From: Hymenolepis diminuta
Taxonomy: Eukaryota; Platyhelminthes; Cestoda; Cyclophyllidea; Hymenolepididae
DNA: 64,000 nt
Reading direction: 5' to 3'
Assembly: GCA_900708905.1 (NCBI GenBank)
Contig: CAADRB010000106.1
Span: 175,025-239,024, forward strand
Of the stretch, positions 61,481-64,000 are shown one piece after another (the first letter of the stretch is position 1; each line of letters starts with the position of its first letter). Under the pieces are notes generated by a model that saw nothing but the letters and a program-made list of their open reading frames with translations, was not told the DNA's origin and ran no database searches. The position numbers and the translations under genes are program-made.

Positions 61481-64000
61481 GTAATTAATTCATGAATACA
61501 TAATATTGGAGATATGCTTGCTTGATTAATCCAATAGTATTCTTTGACAAGGACGATGATACAAAAAACACCAAACACACATAATTCATGCATATTTGAT
61601 AATTACCTATATATGCAGAAGACTTCCACTTTTGCACTCCTAATGCAAAGCGTTAACTGCGGCTGTTGTACTCGGTGCCATTAACGACAAAAATACAAAA
61701 TCCGTTAAGTGATCCAAGCAGAAATTAAGAAAACTTGAATTTTGAGCTCCGCGACTGAATAGGCGTTCCGTTTTTGATTGTCTGAAAATAGTAGAATCTA
61801 CAAGCAAATTCCAATGACACTCTAATTCGCAACATATGCAGATCAAATCAGCAGCTTGTGGGTTTTCAATCCATTTAAACAGTTCGTGCTTGTTAGTAAA
61901 ATCAGTCTTCAGACTACTAAGTACTCGATATGAATTCATGAAGCAATCTATGAAATAAATTTTTAAAAATAACAAAGTTCGAACTGAGCTATCAAGTAAA
62001 TGAAAGAATTGCAGCTCAATTCCACAAAACTACAAATGAAGTAATTCTCTTTTGACACTCTAACTGCAGTCCAAACTTCCACTCGACACCCTTCCCCTTT
62101 ATTCTTTGACTTTTACCAATTTTGGGCCGACCCTGTGTAATAACCCAAAAAATAACGTTAAAAAATGCAAGATCACAAAATTCCTAACTTATTGTTCCAG
62201 CTGTTAGTTGGAATGTTCTAGGCTATAAAGTTACATTTTCATGTTTCTGCCAAACATAACTCTTGATATTAAGATTAAAGATGCTCAGAAAGCTATTTTA
62301 TTCCCAACTTTCTGTAAATAGGGGGTTGTGTTGGCTTCATATCACATTTGTTTATCATCAAGAGTGATTTATTGGTTTAAGTAATGGGAAAACACAACAG
62401 GGACAGATGGGATCATGTAATGATTTTCCAGGAAACGAAAGAACCTGATCTTATAGATCAAACGACCATCTGTAGGCTATAAACATTTATTCCACTGTTT
62501 CCGAATAAAGATTTTCTGCTAACAATTTCAGCCAAATCAGAGGCAAGCGTTAATAATATTTACATTTTATATCCAATCTCGATGTCATATAATTAAAATG
62601 GTTTTGTAAAAATATTTGAAAATGAAATTTATAATATCATTTTATGTTAAAATGAAGATTTTTATTTAAATTGTTTTAAAATAATTGTTACCAACCAAGG
62701 ATTCCAATTGCCAACAAAGAACAAATTATTTTCGATTTGTTCTCGTTGATAATCTGTAATCAAATTTATTTTTGTGAGAGGAAACTTCATTTTTAAATAT
62801 TTCCAAAAGCAAACAAAAATAAAATCTTTCATATTGGTTAAGTTTTACTTGGATTTTAATTTTGAATGAACTAACTTTGTAAAATTTCCAATCTATCATG
62901 TGGAAAGCGAGTAAACTAAGTAGAGACTCTAACCCTTCCTTAAATGTGTCGCCCCCCATTTCCACCGTGTTAAGATTATAAGATGCTGAATGCCGTGTAA
63001 GATCATCATGTCTTCTCAATCTTTAGAAGAAAAATGAATGAATTTACGTGGTAAGACCGATCATTATCATTAAAAAACGGGCAGGAAGCACCGGATACTT
63101 AATTGCAATAATGAAATCTGGGTTTCGATATTGTACCACTCGCTGCTTTGGGCATCATCCTGCTACCTCTTCTTTATCCTTTTTGACCTTTCTGTTACGC
63201 AATTTCAGTTTCTTCCCAAAATTAAAAGTTGGGAACTTTTGTCACCATGGTAATAATGATGGCAAAAATTGCAAACGCTTCCAGATTATCTGAGACGTTT
63301 GTGTCAAAATATAAAATAGAATAAAATCTTTGATTTATCAAAAGAATCATATTTGCTCCATTTTAACCATTGCATTTCTGAAAAGTCGACAAGTTTGGCG
63401 GGTCTTATTTACAGTCGTATTCCGCAGGCAAATTTAGCCAACAGACATCTTGCATGACAGACGACATTAAAGTGGAAGGCTTACTTATACTCTTCGAAGA
63501 GCATCTCAGACATGATAAACAAACACGCCGTAACAAAGGCAAATTTCGTAGACACTGTTCAAGACACAAATCTTCCAATTTCTCACGCAGAATATTGATT
63601 ATATGGAAACATAAAAGATAAGTTAGAGGAGTTATTGTGCTCTATGAACGGAATACTGTTTTCATAGCCAAAATTTGGAAAAGTACCAATATTACCTTCT
63701 CCGGTCCCAAAAACAGCTCAAAATAAGTTCCTCTGAAATCATTTTTAGTTATAAATTAGCTGCTTATAAATTAATTTATAAAAGTACTGATGTGCAACAC
63801 TTTTCCTTCCAAAATGACGGACAAACACACTTTTGGGATTTATTAAGGAAAATTTACGTCCAGTTTACTTCATTGTCAAGTATATCTGCTCCTTAATCCG
63901 CTCAGAGAGATATGAACGTTTGGCTGAAAGTTACACAAAATAATTAACACTCAAATCACTTGACATCTTATGCCTATTCTCTGATGACCTGCCTTAAATA
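61481..64000. other. Right end of window, nothing firmly recognised
   Basis: A minus-strand frame of 111 codons (61640-61975) and a 97-codon one (62726-63019) are longer than most chance frames here but have no motif, start context or splice sites that I could confirm. No continuation of the 61063-61480 exon was found before the window ends. Confidence 0.3.

Noticed and set aside
61640..61975. 111-codon minus-strand frame
   Set aside because: Longer than average but without motif, start context or conserved pattern. Kept only as a note in the right-end entry.
1..64000. tRNA, rRNA, CRISPR arrays and bacterial-type operons
   Set aside because: None seen. T-arm-like motifs belong to decayed SINE-like repeats without full cloverleaves, and the window is clearly a eukaryotic, intron-rich locus.

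Overview
This is AT-rich (roughly one-third GC by eye) animal DNA. Genes are split into many exons, introns range from 33 bp to several kb, and much of the intronic and intergenic DNA is old repeats. Introns of 33, 38 and 43 bp beside introns of 5-6 kb, and LTR fragments followed by a degenerate tRNA-Trp-type primer site as in CsRn1-type elements, fit a parasitic flatworm (fluke or tapeworm). That assignment is inference; no ribosomal RNA or other direct taxonomic marker is present. There are two N runs (12 and 50 bases) and one isolated N. || Layout. 1-3442: three minus-strand exons of the SEC14/CRAL-TRIO domain of a Dbl-family (MCF2/MCF2L/Trio/SESTD1-like) protein; the rest of that gene is not visible. 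4273-4867: a 595-bp element with 84-bp terminal inverted repeats whose interior holds a minus-strand WD40-like reading frame. 6876-22046 (+): a complete five-exon BAHD1 homologue (predicted 929 aa) with an AT-hook and a C-terminal BAH domain. 22.4-33 kb: intergenic DNA made largely of degenerate repeats (LTR fragments, tRNA-derived SINE-like units, duplicated blocks). 33116-36981 (+): a multi-exon gene whose N-terminal 150 residues match the pattern of the ATG13 HORMA domain. 37843-46166 (+): a four-exon GT43 glucuronyltransferase (B3GAT family), with a decayed mariner-type transposon in its 5.7-kb last intron. 47976-48655: a large palindrome built from two head-to-head copies of the 3' end of that same transposon family. 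49811-50077 (+): the last exon of a small membrane protein, possibly mitochondrial. 61063-61480 (+): one or two exons of an unrecognised protein that may be part of a plexin Ras-binding-domain region. || How the genes relate. The recognised genes look like unrelated housekeeping or regulatory functions: heterochromatin silencing (BAHD1), autophagy initiation (ATG13-like), glycosaminoglycan linker or related glucuronylation (B3GAT), and Rho signalling (Dbl-like). Three of them lie in the same orientation; the Dbl-like gene is divergent from BAHD1. Nothing suggests an operon, although a strong splice acceptor ahead of the ATG13-like start could be a spliced-leader trans-splice site. || The least-explained structures are the TIR element with a WD40-like captured frame, the mariner-derived palindrome, and the coding-like segments at 18530-19020 and 61063-61480.
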